This document shows, in pieces, positions 1 through 11,635 of a stretch of 64,000 bases of DNA. Made by a program: the position numbers and the translations under genes. How positions within the stretch are numbered: the stretch's first letter is position 1; the number at the start of each line of letters is the position of its first letter. The notes beneath the pieces were generated by a model, which worked only from the letters and a program-made list of their open reading frames with translations, was not told the origin of the DNA and ran no database searches. The DNA lies in NCBI GenBank assembly GCA_023374045.1, contig CM041776.1, positions 323,417,925 through 323,481,924 on the forward strand, given 5' to 3'. Source of the stretch: Limonium bicolor. Taxonomy: Eukaryota; Streptophyta; Magnoliopsida; Caryophyllales; Plumbaginaceae.

Positions 1-1290
1 ACAATGGTATAACTTTTTATGCATTTTTTTGTAAGTTATAACATTTTAAAAAATATTATTTATCTCTCTCTCCTACCACATTCACCTCCCAACTTGCACG
101 CCTATTCCTCTTCTTTTTTTTCCTTATTTTTCTTTCTTTTCTTCTCCGATACAGTTTTGACACATGGCAGGAGCTACCTTATACCCTTGTGCAAGTGCCA
201 AGGTCTCCACGCCATTTTAAAAAAGCGATTTCAAACCTGGCCCTTGAACCAGGTTCTAATATGGAGATGGGCAGGTTTGTCTTTTTTACTTATTTTGTCC
301 TTTTGTGCTGGTGTGTGATGTCTGCCACATGTCAACACTCTATTAGAGGAAAATAAATGAAAAGAAGAAAAAAGAATAAGAGGGAATTGTCAAACCTGTA
401 GTATGTGGGTAGGAGAGAGAAATAATTTTTTTTCTTCAAAATGTTGTAAATCACAAAATATAAGTGCAAAACTAAAAAAAATTATACCATTATTCATCAT
501 TTTTCGTACTCTTCAAAATAAGATGCATCATGGATATGTTTTGGTAAATTTTAATTTTTTTTGTATGTACATCTTAAAAGTGAATAAGATGTTTTAAAAA
601 AGTGAATCTCATAAACAAAGATGGTTTAACTAAAGTGATTCTGATTGGTTGACTAGTGTGAAAATCAAAAAAATGTTATAACTTATGAAACATAAGTGTA
701 AAAATCAAAAAAATTATACAACTATTTATTATTTTTCGTGCTCTTCAAAATAAGATGTATCATAGATATGTTTTGGTAAACTTAAAATTTTATGTTGTTA
801 GAATGACATATTTTAAAAGTGAATCTTACTTATTAACAACATGAATCTTCTTTAATGATAAAATGAATATTATACATTAACAAAATGCATCTTCTTTAAG
901 ATTTACTTTTCTTAAAAATAAAATTCACTTTTAGAAAAACTAAGGATTTACATTATTTTAAGTGAAGGTTCACTTTTCTTAAATATAAGATTCATTTTTC
1001 TTGAATATTTGATTAACTTTTATTCAACGAAATATACACTTTTAAATAAATGAATGGTTCATATTGTTCTCGTATACATTTGTGATAAGATTCACTTTTC
1101 TTAAACATTTGATTGACTATTTTCAAACAAAATATTCACTTTTCTTAAATGAAGGATTCATATAGTTCTCACATAAGTTTGTGATATGATTCATTTTTTC
1201 TTAAACACAAGATTCACTTTTCTAAAATAAAAGATTCACTATACTTAAACATGTGATGCAATTTTTTTTAAACGAAATATTCACTTGTCA
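1..1290. repeat. AT-rich intergenic DNA with diffuse short repeats
   Basis: I see no gene here. The stretch is strongly AT-rich. About 445-545 and 675-780 are imperfect direct copies sharing a block around 'ctcttcaaaataagatg'. An inverted relative of that block lies at about 1958-1985, just before the N run. From about 840 to 1290 the motif 'gattcacttttcttaaa' and its variants recur irregularly. This looks like decayed repeat or MITE-derived DNA, but I could not fix element boundaries. Confidence 0.5.
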
Positions 1291-1295
1291 ATAAA

Positions 1296-1815
1296 CCCTT
1301 AACCACAAACCCTAAAAAACTGTCGAGGCAGTGATGACAATATAAAGTGTAAAACTACTGCCAAAAAGATTGCTCTACCCCCTCAAACACCCTAAAAACC
1401 ACCATAAGAATGCTAAAAATGTCGAAGGTATTTTTATGGTTTGTAGTGCAGGGTTTAGGGTCGGACCCTAAACCCTAAACCATAAACCCTAAAAACTGTC
1501 AAGTTAGTGACGATAATATAAAGTGTAGAATTAATGTCAAAAAGATTACCCTACCTCCAAACACCCTAAAATCCACCATTGGAATTCTAAAAACGTCGAA
1601 GGCGTTTTTAGGGTTTGTAGTGCAGGGTTTAGGGTCTGACCCTAACCTAAGCCATAAACCCTAAAAAACCATCGAGTCAGTGATGACAACATAAAGTGTA
1701 GAACTAATGCCAAAAAGATTACCCTACCCCCCAAACACCCTAAAAATCACCCTAGGAATGCTAAAACCGACGAATGGGTTTTTAGTGTAGGTTTTAGCTA
1801 GGGTCTAACGACCTC
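1296..1815. repeat. Tandem repeat, three ~175-bp units with telomere-like motifs
   Basis: Three degenerate units follow one another. The shared landmark 'ataaagtgta', preceded by 'gtgatgacaa' or a variant, begins its block at about 1331, 1507 and 1680, giving spacings of 176 and 173 bp. Each unit carries 'accctaaa' and 'tttaggg' motifs, partly as inverted pairs around 'gtagtgcagggtttagggtc'. The length and CCCTAAA content resemble subtelomeric or centromeric plant satellites, but only three copies are present. Confidence 0.7.
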
Positions 1816-2000
1816 TGATTCACTTTTTTACAACCTTTGGTTCACTTAAATACCTTTGATTCACTTTTCTTAAACTTAAGATTCATAATGAATCTTAAAA
1901 CATATATACATACAAAAAAAAGAAAAAATAAAAAATTTATCAAAACATATTCATGTTTGTCTTATTTTGAAGAGCTCGAACAACGATATAAAATTTATGT

Positions 2001-2500
2001 NNNNNNNNNNNNNNNNNNNNNNNNNNNNNNNNNNNNNNNNNNNNNNNNNNNNNNNNNNNNNNNNNNNNNNNNNNNNNNNNNNNNNNNNNNNNNNNNNNNN
2101 NNNNNNNNNNNNNNNNNNNNNNNNNNNNNNNNNNNNNNNNNNNNNNNNNNNNNNNNNNNNNNNNNNNNNNNNNNNNNNNNNNNNNNNNNNNNNNNNNNNN
2201 NNNNNNNNNNNNNNNNNNNNNNNNNNNNNNNNNNNNNNNNNNNNNNNNNNNNNNNNNNNNNNNNNNNNNNNNNNNNNNNNNNNNNNNNNNNNNNNNNNNN
2301 NNNNNNNNNNNNNNNNNNNNNNNNNNNNNNNNNNNNNNNNNNNNNNNNNNNNNNNNNNNNNNNNNNNNNNNNNNNNNNNNNNNNNNNNNNNNNNNNNNNN
2401 NNNNNNNNNNNNNNNNNNNNNNNNNNNNNNNNNNNNNNNNNNNNNNNNNNNNNNNNNNNNNNNNNNNNNNNNNNNNNNNNNNNNNNNNNNNNNNNNNNNN
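2001..2500. other. Assembly gap, 500 N
   Basis: Exactly 500 consecutive N, a placeholder length, so the true gap size is unknown. Any frame crossing it is meaningless. Confidence 0.99.
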
Positions 2501-2929
2501 TATTTGGACTTATATCTAATAAACTATAACATTTTAAAATTTTACAAAAATACAAGGCTAAAAAGGACAAAATAGGTGTCACCTTGTAAGGTGGCACCTT
2601 CGCTAGGTTTGAACTCGCCTACTTTTTCTCTCCATCTAGGGTGTTGGTCCTTATATTTAGATCTTGAGACCTTAGGTAAATAGGTGATAATACACCCAAA
2701 AGACTTAAAAACCAGATAGAAAATGTCTCTTGAAGTTTAGAAATTATTTAATTGAAGAATTATCTTGCCTTTATTCTTCATTTAAAACATTCATGTCATT
2801 CTCAAAACTATAAAACTAGATCAGTTTCTACAATCAATTAATCTATAGATTTCCATAAAAAACAGATAAGCATTAAGAAAAAATTATACAGTTGAGACAC
2901 CTAAATAGATTTTTTTTTTATGTTATGAT
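2501..2929. other. Intergenic DNA without recognised gene
   Basis: No coding region is recognised. A short inverted repeat, 'gtgtcaccttgtaaggtggcac', lies at about 2576-2597. The rest is AT-rich unique-looking sequence. Confidence 0.4.
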
Positions 2930-3083
2930 CAGTAGCGGACTCAGAACTTTTGTATAGGGAGGGCAAAAAATTTTTTTGACACTATTGTTCTTTAAAACAT
3001 TATGTTATTTTATATTTTTCAAAAATTTATAAGAGCATTTTCAAATTTTCAAAAGTTTCGGGCCGCCTTTGCGTCCGCCTCTA
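2930..3083. mobile_element. Small hAT-type MITE (154 bp)
   Basis: The left end reads 'cagtagcggactcag' and the right end 'gcgtccgcctcta', whose complement begins 'tagaggcggacgc'. The flanks are 'gttatgat' (2922-2929) and 'gttatgtt' (3084-3091), an 8-bp TSD with one mismatch, as expected for hAT elements. 'Ag-ggcgga' ends are common on plant hAT MITEs. There is no coding capacity. Confidence 0.7.
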
Positions 3084-3635
3084 GTTATGTTGAGTCTCGA
3101 TTTCAATTCAAGGATTTGTTATATTAAAAAAATATGCCTCATCATTTTGGACAATTTTGTAACGTGTAACTTATTTAGAAGGGAACCGTTTCTTTAAAGA
3201 AAAAAAATGAATCGTAAAATACAATTGATAATGACGTACAATACAATGTAACCAATATAAGGCGACGACTCGAAGTCTTTTTGTGCAAAAGATCAACGTG
3301 AATATAGGTGATTGACTTGAGAAAAACCATCTCTGTGTCTAGTCCTCCACCACTCGATAAATTCGTCGCCCAAATCATGATTCACGAGTCACAAGGGCAA
3401 AGTACATCCGTTCACTCTTAAACCAGTAAGTTGGAGCCAGTGGAAATTGGGGCTAGCTAGCTTACGAAGAAAACGTGAGTTAATTATAAGGCTTGGATCG
3501 TTCTATCTTTCTGCCTTGCAAGCCGCCAAAACTGGTTATTATTTGTTGCATTTAATTATGTACGGATATTGGTATCTCTTTCAAATTTTTTACTGACTGT
3601 CATGCGGAGTACCCTTGATCAATCTTTTTTTTTTT
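3084..3635. other. Intergenic DNA without recognised gene
   Basis: No credible coding region on either strand. It ends in a T-rich run (about 3627-3640) adjoining the long-TIR arm. Confidence 0.4.
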
Positions 3636-4035
3636 TTTGGGAATTTCATGAAATGCCACTATATTTTTGCCTAATTCATGAAATGCCACTAAAAAAAGAA
3701 AGTCACGAGATGTCACTATATTTTCTGAAAAGTTCATGAAATGCCCCTCCGCCCAAACAGACAGACTTTAACTTTCTGTCAATGTCAGTTTTTTTGTAAA
3801 ATGACCTTTTTGCCCCTAAAAATTATGTCACTGTTCAATGGCTACTTTTGGGTTCCAACGGTCACTTTTCTGAAAATTTTACGAAGTACATGAAATGCCA
3901 CTACCACTTTTATGAAAGTACTTGAAATGCCACTACTACTTTTACGAAGTACATGAAATGCCACTGCAGATTTTACGAAGTACATGAAATGCCCCTGTAA
4001 CAAAAAAGCTATTTTTTTTGTTTCTAACGACTAAT
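3636..4035. repeat. Solo arm of a long-TIR (MULE-like) element
   Basis: The block is built from repeats of 'catgaaatgccac' spaced about 30-40 bp. It has the same architecture as the arms of the element at 15945-18025: 'aatttcatgaaat' start, 'aattcatgaaatgcc' repeats, a 'gtaacaaaaaag' inner part, then 'ctaacga'. No opposite arm is found downstream in this window, so it is a solo or truncated end. Confidence 0.6.
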
Positions 4036-5695
4036 CTTTCTGTCCATCCCTCTCGTGAAATTGATGCACAGGAGCCGAGACATTGATACCTTAACCGAGA
4101 CTACAATCGAACTGAAAAAAAGCTGATATCAGTTCATCATTCATGTCAATGAAACCAGCAAACTGGGTTTTCCAGTAAAGGGTCAGGGAAAGAGTTGACC
4201 GCGGGAGATGAGAAGACCATAAAAACAGTCTCTTTCTTTTCTTCTCAGATCTCAAATGGCGGAAAACAGAGCTCCCCATTTCATCATCTCACTTGTCTTA
4301 TGTGTGTACTGTATTTCATTCTCCATCTGGTTACACCGCTGCTATAGTTTGCCTTAAACCTGAAGCTTTGCTCAAATCTTGGCCACAAGTTCCCGCTGAT
4401 TAAACCCTCCTCTCTTGCTGCTAAAGTTTGGCCGAATCTTTACCCAATTTAGCTGCTAACATTTCTCTCATATTGTCAAATTATGAATATTGGTATAATA
4501 CTTAATTAAGTTATACTCATATCTTATCTATACTTTGCTGCTGATGCAATTAAGACGATTATAAGTTTGCTTGAGATTTGGGATAAGGGCTTAAGTGTTT
4601 TTTTGTTAGCGTAAACTTCTAATTTATGCGGAATTTCACAAGGATTTCGAATAAATTTGATTATGAATTTTTAAGATTCCTTGGCCTCAATTGTGTGTTG
4701 TTTCTTGACTGAGAAAGCGTACTCTACCTGCTTCAACAGATTTTTATATAGAAAAAATATACCTTTTTACCCCGTCTATTTTTGCTATTGTTAGAGAATC
4801 ATCTTTTGGACAAAACATCCACACGTGATTTGTACTCTTGCATTCGGTCAATCACTGGGTTATTAAACTCATTTTCACACAGCTTTCTATCTTCTAAACA
4901 ATACAGTTTTCTTCTTCCAACCAAACAAAACAATAATCTTGCTTCAGCCTTTGCCTCTGTTTGTCATAAACAAATACATTTATGCTTAAGTGGCTTTGAT
5001 AAACATGGTTTGTTATTATTTTGGGCTGAGAAAGTACCATACCTTCTGCGCATTACAACTTTTCGTTTTTAAGTTGTTGAAAAGCTCTCATAAAAACTCT
5101 CTTTTTGCCACCATTCCAAAGCTACTAAAAAGAAAGTATATTCTTAACAGACACCAATTGAAACAAGGGTGCAGTTTTTGATCAGTTTAAACTGCAACTT
5201 ACACTATTCTGCACTGTTCCATTTGGACATTAGGATAAACATCATTTGATTGAAATTATACTTTATCTGCTTATATTATGCCGCTAAAGTAACCATCAAC
5301 AGCTTAACTCTTTGGATAATAATATTCTTCGCCTGTCTAAAATAATCTAGCTTTAAACCCCTAATAAGGCTGGCCAGTTTGCTCTCTATGATAACAAAAG
5401 ATGACACTTGTTGTTGTGCTTGCTTAATGTAGTTGTAATTATGAATCCTGCTGTGTGTTCGCCTGTCTTAATCCTCTTCTTGTGTTTGTGCTGTGTAGGA
5501 CTTCACCGCTTCTCGCACACTAGATTGAAGATAGGGTTGAAACATTCTTGTTCAGTCACGATAATATACTCTAACTTGTCTTCTTCTCTTCAGTTTAGTC
5601 ACTGGAATGCTTACTTCACGTCATAGGCCATTGTTGATTCAGAGGAACATGGTTTAATTGACTGTAGTTCAGTAGAAAGGCTCCTGGGTACGTGT
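4036..5695. other. Unassigned, possibly degraded genic DNA
   Basis: I do not recognise a gene. A short plus-strand frame starts at 4256 and codes for 33 residues including a hydrophobic stretch; it ends at a stop with no recognisable continuation. The rest is T-rich with cytosine-rich patches, resembling intron or UTR DNA. It is interrupted at 5699 by a CACTA element and may continue after 7857. Confidence 0.3.
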
Positions 5696-5698
5696 AAA

Positions 5699-7853
5699 CA
5701 CTACAAGAAAAGGCTAGTTTGCTACCGACGCAAATGGTAGCGATAATAGTGAAATTGGTAGCCAAATAGAACGGGCTACCGCTTTTGTTCATTTGCTACC
5801 GGAGTTTGGCGGTGGTAAACCCTTGGTGCGAAATTGATTTTCGCTACCGTTTCTGGTTGGTAGCCAATTTTGCTGCCACACCGCCACTGCTCTTTCTTAT
5901 ATGGTAGCAATTTTGCCACTGCTCTCTCTATGGTAGCAATTTTGTCACTCGTCTTTCTTTTGGTAGCAATTGTACGACTGATTATGTGTGGTAGCTTTAC
6001 TTTGTTTGCTACCATAAATTCAGTGCATAAATTCTTTTTAGATACCAACTTTAGTGGTGCATTAAAAAAATTTGCCACCAATAGTGTGGCAGTATTATAT
6101 TCACACCGTGTGGTTCTCTACTAAAGCCATGTGTGTGCGGTCTGACGATTCTTTGGGCACACATCAAGGATGTGACCCGACCCGCGACGTTAGAATATAT
6201 CATCTATGACCACTTGATCAAACATATGGGTAAACAGACCCCATACCAATGGTATAATTAATTCAGACTAGTGCTCTTAAATGTGCACACATCAGGAATC
6301 GATCCTGTGACGTGTGGGCAGGATAGCTATTACCTTAACCATTGAGCCATGATAGTTTTATCACAACAAATAATACATACTACATGTATATATTGAATGT
6401 TTGATACTCTAAATATAAATCAAATTTTGGTCGAGATATGATCGAACCTTGTATGTAAAAATTAATAAAATAGATGTTGATATTTTAATTTACATAATAT
6501 TACACATTATTTTGTACGGTCAAAATAATAAAAATAAATGTATGTTGGCTTAAATTGTATAAAATTAAAAACTAAACGTATATACATTACAAAAACTTTA
6601 AACATTTATAAATTATATTTATAGTTTGTATTTATTTTGCAAATTTTAACCAGCACGTCAACTAATTTTAAATTGTTTATATTATTGTATATTATATTTT
6701 ACAAATTTATGTGATTTTGTAAACTAAAAGAATTATATAGTAAAATGTATAAAAACTGCACAAATTTTAAAAAATTTATACATTATACATTTACTAATTT
6801 AAATTATTTTGACAACTAATTTATATTAATTTTGTAAATTTTAACCAGCATATGTACTAGTTTAAATTATTATTACATGTACTCTATTTTATAATTTATT
6901 AATACGTGTGATACTTTAAAATTTTAAAATATTATAAGTATCAAAAATATATTATGTTACATATATCTTATATGATAACTAAATTCTTGTAGTGGTATGT
7001 AGTTTTAATTAATTTTCATGAATTAGAATTTTTTTGTTTACTTAAAGTTTGATTTAAAATTTCGATAGCTAAAAGGTAAGAAGTAAAATATACTAAGGTT
7101 TTCATCGAAAAAATAATATACTAAAGGTACTATATTGAAAAAAACTATAAAAAATAAAATATTTATATAAGAAGATAATGTATCCAATATGCAGCAGCAA
7201 TAGGTTAGTATTCTGCATTATGTAGTATTCACACATTTAGTTATAAGACAATAATTTTAGTAATGCTTACGATATTAGCTATCATTTCTTATATTTTACA
7301 CAATATCAACTGAAATTTCATCAGCATTATTAGTCGGTAGCAATTTTGAAACTTAAGATAGTGGCAATTTAGCTACTTGTTAAAAATATTTAACATAGCC
7401 AAAATTAGCACTATAGCAACCATAATCAAGTGTTAGTAGCAATTTCATAATTTCGCTTATCTACATGGTCGTAGCAACTTTAAGATAGTAGCTAGTTAGC
7501 TACTGATTAGAATCTTTTTGCTATCGTTTCTCAAATAGTAGCATAATAGCTACCATGATTTAATTAGCATTAACCAAGTAGTAGCAATTCATTAATTTAG
7601 CTACCGATATTGTAGAAAATTATTTTACTAAAACTATCGGAATGAAAGGTAAAATAGCTACTATTGATGGTAGCAATCTTGTAAGGCGGTAGAAATTTAG
7701 CTACTGGCTAAAAGTTTAGCTACCATTTGTTGTGGTGGCACAAAGCAACCACTTTGTTAATAACATCAAAAATCAGTAGCATTTTCCAATTTAGATACCC
7801 ATACATGCATAGTAGCAACTTATCGGTAGCTAAAACATGTTTTTCTTGTAGTG
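5699..7853. mobile_element. Complete non-autonomous CACTA (En/Spm) element
   Basis: The left terminus is 'cactacaagaaaa' (5699) and the right terminus 'tttttcttgtagtg' (ends 7853), a near-perfect inverted pair with the canonical CACTA ends. The flanks are 'aaa' (5696-5698) and 'aaa' (7854-7856), the 3-bp TSD of the superfamily. Both ends carry many copies of 'ggtagc' or 'gctacc' in both orientations, at 5715-6060 and 7330-7830. In characterised En/Spm elements such short subterminal motifs bind the TNPA-type protein. The middle (about 6360-7300) is very AT-rich and no transposase frame is present, so mobility would need an autonomous partner. Confidence 0.92.
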
Positions 7854-7856
7854 AAA

Positions 7857-8629
7857 AATGAAGGTTTCGTACTTAAGTTGTCTGTTCAGACAATTATTCA
7901 ATGTTTGCTTGTTTAAACCAGGGATGTGATTCTCTTACCCTTTGCTTTACTCAAAGCTCCTCATTATGCTTGTTCTTACTTTCTAAACATTGTGTTGGCT
8001 GTTGTATATTTCCACATTTATGCCATTATTCATCACGCTGCTAAGTTCCGGATTTTCAACTTGAAACTAAAAACTGCATCATCTTTTAAGCTACTATATC
8101 ACTCAAACTATTTAAGATATCTTGCTTCATTTTCTACGATACCCTTTAAAAAGAAGTTTGCTGCTAAAAGATCATCGCCCGGTTTCCAGCAAATTCGTCT
8201 GCTGTTTAATTTTCCAGATCTGAATAATAATGCTACTGCAATATTGTTGAACCGACTTAAGCTAGTCTCATACCTTCTAAACCATGTCATTTACCTACTG
8301 ATTTTACTGTTATACAAAACAGTTTTCAATAATCAAAGTTCTAAAAGGGTTGAAATCGGGCTTTAGCTTTGTCCCATTTCGATTTTATCCACATTCAAGC
8401 AGTCAGACTTTTCTTCTCTCCTCTTCTGACAATTTCAGCGGCATAGCTCTCGGCCAGCTCAGAATAAAACCCCAACTTCAGCGTCGTCCACAAAACAGGT
8501 CTGCTCTCTTACTCTTTGCATGTTCTAAACTTTGATTTATTCTTATGAAAAAGTAAAACTTTATTTTTTGGATTAAGATGTGTAATCGAACTACAAAATT
8601 GATTGCACACAAGTCTGTTTTCGTAGTTG
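7857..8629. other. Unassigned DNA between CACTA and Trp-rich frame
   Basis: No recognised protein. A 146-codon plus-strand frame at 7926-8366 is hydrophobic and low in complexity, with no family signature. I regard it as chance or intron DNA. The end ('tctgttttcgtag' at 8613-8625) looks like a splice acceptor just ahead of the ATG at 8630, so this may be an intron of the gene whose tail is at 8630-8974. Confidence 0.3.
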
Positions 8630-8974
8630 ATGGCTAGCGCTCAGTGGTCACAGTGGGGTCCACCTCCTCCTTCTGGTTCTCATCAGGTCGGGCGTCATGG
8701 GGTCCATCTTCAGTTGCACCTGGTTTCTCATCAGACGAGTTCATCATGGAGTCCACCTTCACCATTTGGGTCTTAGAGCAAGATACCGGCACAAGGATGG
8801 TGGTCGGGTCCGGCTCATGGATGGTGGTCGGGTCCGGCTCAGGGATGGTGGGATCCATCAGAGACTGCACCTCATGCCCCACCATCTATATCACATGCTC
8901 AGATTCCACCGAAGGGAACCTGCAGCAAGCTAGGTGGAGATACTGATACGTCTGGTAGTTCAAAGAGTGACTGA
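8630..8974 (+). pseudogene. Trp/Pro/Ser-rich broken ORF, possible CACTA-encoded protein tail
   Basis: In one frame the ATG at 8630 opens 48 codons to TAG (8774-8776) and then 66 more codons to TGA (8972-8974). The product is rich in Trp, Pro, Ser and Gln. The first part begins MASAQWSQWGPPPPSG; the second has three near-repeats of GWWSGPA or GWWDP type. An alternative frame at 8690-8760 also gives Trp/Gly/Pro/Ser-rich sequence, suggesting a frameshift inside the repeats. I recognise no domain. Because a CACTA-type subterminal array and terminus follow at 9255-9701, it could be the last exon of a CACTA protein; that link is inference from position only. A splice-acceptor-like 'ttttcgtag' precedes the ATG. 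Confidence 0.35.
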
Positions 8975-9254
8975 TATGGTGTGTGTATGAATATATTGTA
9001 AACTTTTAGGTTTTGTCGGTATGATTTTATGGTTATCTATTTACGATGTTGAATATTAGTTTATGTATATGTTATAAAAATAAATTATTCTAAGTATTGT
9101 GCTTTCTAATATATATAATTCGTGCATATATATTGAATATTTTAATATTATATTGTTAATAATTTAATTTGGAAATAGCTTTGTAATTCAATATTAAAAA
9201 TTGAAGAATAAATCACAATATAAACTAAATTGATCAAATAAATGTAAAATACAA
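8975..9254. other. AT-rich spacer, probable 3' UTR or CACTA interior
   Basis: Very AT-rich and non-coding, between the stop of the Trp-rich frame and the subterminal repeat array. Confidence 0.35.
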
Positions 9255-9701
9255 AAAAAATATAAATACTTACGGATTACCTTCGGATTACCTACGGAAT
9301 ACCTAATAAAAATGGTTGGTATAGATTCCGTTGGTAATCCGTAGGTAAAATTTACCTTCGGAATATTTCCGTAGGTAATATTTTACCTACGGATTACCGA
9401 CGGACATATTAAGATGTGGGGAAACGATGACGTGGCATCGGATTACCGACGGATTTTCCGTAGGTAATTACTTTCGGACCATTCCGTAGGCAATCCGTAG
9501 GTAATTACGGCTGACATTTCCGTTAGGTAATCCGTAGGTAATTTACCGACGGACTCATTTTTCCGTCGGTAATCTTATTACCCACCAATTAGATACCGAC
9601 GGATGTTTTGAGTGAATTTTGTCGGTAACCGTCGGTAATTCTGATTACCTACGGATTACCTACGGAATTGTCCGTAGGTAATTTGCTTTTTCCTAGTAGT
9701 A
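9255..9701. mobile_element. CACTA right end with 'ttacctacgga' subterminal repeats
   Basis: Dense direct and inverted copies of 'attacctacgga' or 'tccgtaggtaat' run from about 9272 to 9680. They end at 'gctttttcctagtagta', whose complement 'tactactaggaaaaagc' is a one-base variant of a CACTA terminus. The same motif and a nearly identical terminus occur at 22415-23282, so the two belong to related families. No matching left terminus is seen, so this is a truncated element or one whose left end lies in unrecognised DNA. Confidence 0.7.
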
Positions 9702-9985
9702 TGATCTGTGGGACCCGATGAACGTGTCTCATGTTTCATTGGGTCCCACAGGTCATATATGACCTTAAAAAACTTGGATTTGTCATTGAACAAAAATAAC
9801 ACCTTAGCATCGTCCATGTAAAGTTTCATCACATTTGGATATCATTTAACCATCTTTTAAGTTGATCATATTGAAAAGTTGCTGGATGTAAATTGTGGAA
9901 ACCACATGGGTGGGCAAAGTAATTTTTGTAACCTCGTGGGTGGGCTATGTAATTTCGCCAAACGTCATGGGTGTGTGATGTAATT
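9702..9985. repeat. Half of a foldback element (same family as 16216-16759)
   Basis: The sequence contains a palindromic centre ('gtgggacccgatgaac' opposite 'ttcattgggtcccac'), then the right arm with 'gtcattgaacaaaaataacacctta', 'accacatgggtgggcaaagtaat' and 'gggtgtgtgatgtaatttt' as landmarks. The 16216-16759 element has the same centre and right arm. The left arm is missing; the CACTA terminus abuts the centre at 9701/9702, so the CACTA probably inserted into or recombined with this element. Confidence 0.65.
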
Positions 9986-10890
9986 TTCCATAGTTTCAAA
10001 TTATAAGGATATATATATATTATATATATATATTATGTTGATTAAATATACAATATATACTAATATTTTATATATTATGTATAACATTTTTTAAAATTTA
10101 TAAAATATTATTTATTTTCATTTTATAGTATTTAAGTTTTAAATATTAGTTATTAATATATATTATATATATTTATTTAAAATGTAAACAATATAAATAA
10201 ATATTTTTATCAATTATATATACTATATATTAATATTTTTAAACTTATAGTATTTAAATTTAAATATTATTATTAATATTAATTAAAAGTATTTAATTAA
10301 ATTGAAAATAATGCATATAAATATTTTTATATTTAGTAACATATATAAATATTTATTTAAGTTTATAAACATATATATACATTTTCTTTATATCATTCAA
10401 TGCATAAATAATATTTATTAATATACTATAGATTATTATAATATTAATATATTATATATTTAATATTTGTTCATATTTATTTAAATTATAACTAATCTGT
10501 CTAAATGATTATATACATAAATTTTATTTAAATTTATTAATAATATATATTATTATTTCAGAATATTCTTGTAATTAAATTATAATAATATTTATATATA
10601 TTACATATATAGTATTTCTTCATCTTTTTCAAATGTAAATATATTATATTACCATTATTATATTATATATCAATATTTTATTAACATTTTTATTAATTTA
10701 TATATTATATTCGTTTCATATTCATATTCATATTCATATCCATATTTATATTTATATTTGTATAAAGTATAATAAAATATATTTCTATTTCTATTAGATA
10801 TAAAATTGTATATTATATTTATAAAACTATTATCATATATTAGTATTTATATAAACTATATACCATATATATTAATATTTGTTTATGTTA
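9986..10890. repeat. Very AT-rich low-complexity tract
   Basis: About 900 bp of almost pure A/T with many 'tatata' and 'attaatat' runs and a short (ttcata)n stretch near 10715-10750. No gene. Confidence 0.8.
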
Positions 10891-11095
10891 AAGATGATGA
10901 TAGGGGTTAGAGGAAGGAAAGGGAAAACCTTGCACTAGGAGTTTAGGGGGAATCACTAAAAGGGATTTGGGGGTTTTCGAAACCTGAAGTGGGGGAAACA
11001 GAATCATTAAAAATACAAACAAACAACCACAAAGGGAATGATTCCGTTTCCCTTTGCTGATTACCCCGAAGTGAACACACCCTTAGTGTTTTTTT

Positions 11096-11627
11096 GTAGG
11101 TGGAAACTAGCGAGGAGATAGAATATTTGTACTTGAACAGTGGATGCTCCGGACACATGACTGGAAATCCCAACAAATTCAGCTCGCTTTCAACCTACAA
11201 CGGAGGTAAGGTTTAATTTGGGTAACAACAACTAAGAAGAAATCATTAGAGTTGGATCCATAGGTACCCCCTCACAGTTTAAGGTAGGTGGAGTCCATTT
11301 GGTAACCGGACTCCAACATAGTCTTTTAAGTATTTCTCAGATTTTTGACAGATTTATTTAGTTATCTCTCTCTTTGGTAGATCATAAACTTTTGATATAA
11401 GACAGGTTCTCTCAAGTGAAGGTTGTCTAAGTGTGCAGGCCCAGCATCAACCTTGACATGCCAAGCTGAGATCTGGTCACACAAGTAGACTCCATCTATG
11501 AACCTTGTGCGAAAAGCAAGAGAAAAGAAAGCATAGTCCTACGAATCATGTTAGAAAGCAAGCAAACTCGTGTTTCTGAAGACTATGACTCCATCTTGTT
11601 GATATCATCACCAAGAGCATGTTCACT
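11096..11627 (+). pseudogene. Ty1-copia protease / pre-integrase remnant
   Basis: From about 11128 the plus strand reads YLNSGCSGHMTGN, matching the copia aspartic protease active site (usually DSGCSxHMTG; here Asn replaces the catalytic Asp), and then VTGLQHSLLSISQ, the conserved end of the protease domain. Frame changes and stops follow in the pre-integrase region. Integrase and most of the reverse transcriptase are missing before the next recognisable part at 12151. It is an old, internally deleted copy, also split by a hAT MITE. Confidence 0.8.
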
Positions 11628-11635
11628 CCCATGGG

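Noticed and set aside
1837..2597. Three long open frames of about 200-230 codons on both strands
   Set aside because: They consist mostly of the 500-N gap and are not real.
5776..6124. Overlapping frames of 101 and 84 codons on opposite strands
   Set aside because: Both lie in the CACTA subterminal array, where repeated 'ggtagcaat' motifs create an open frame.
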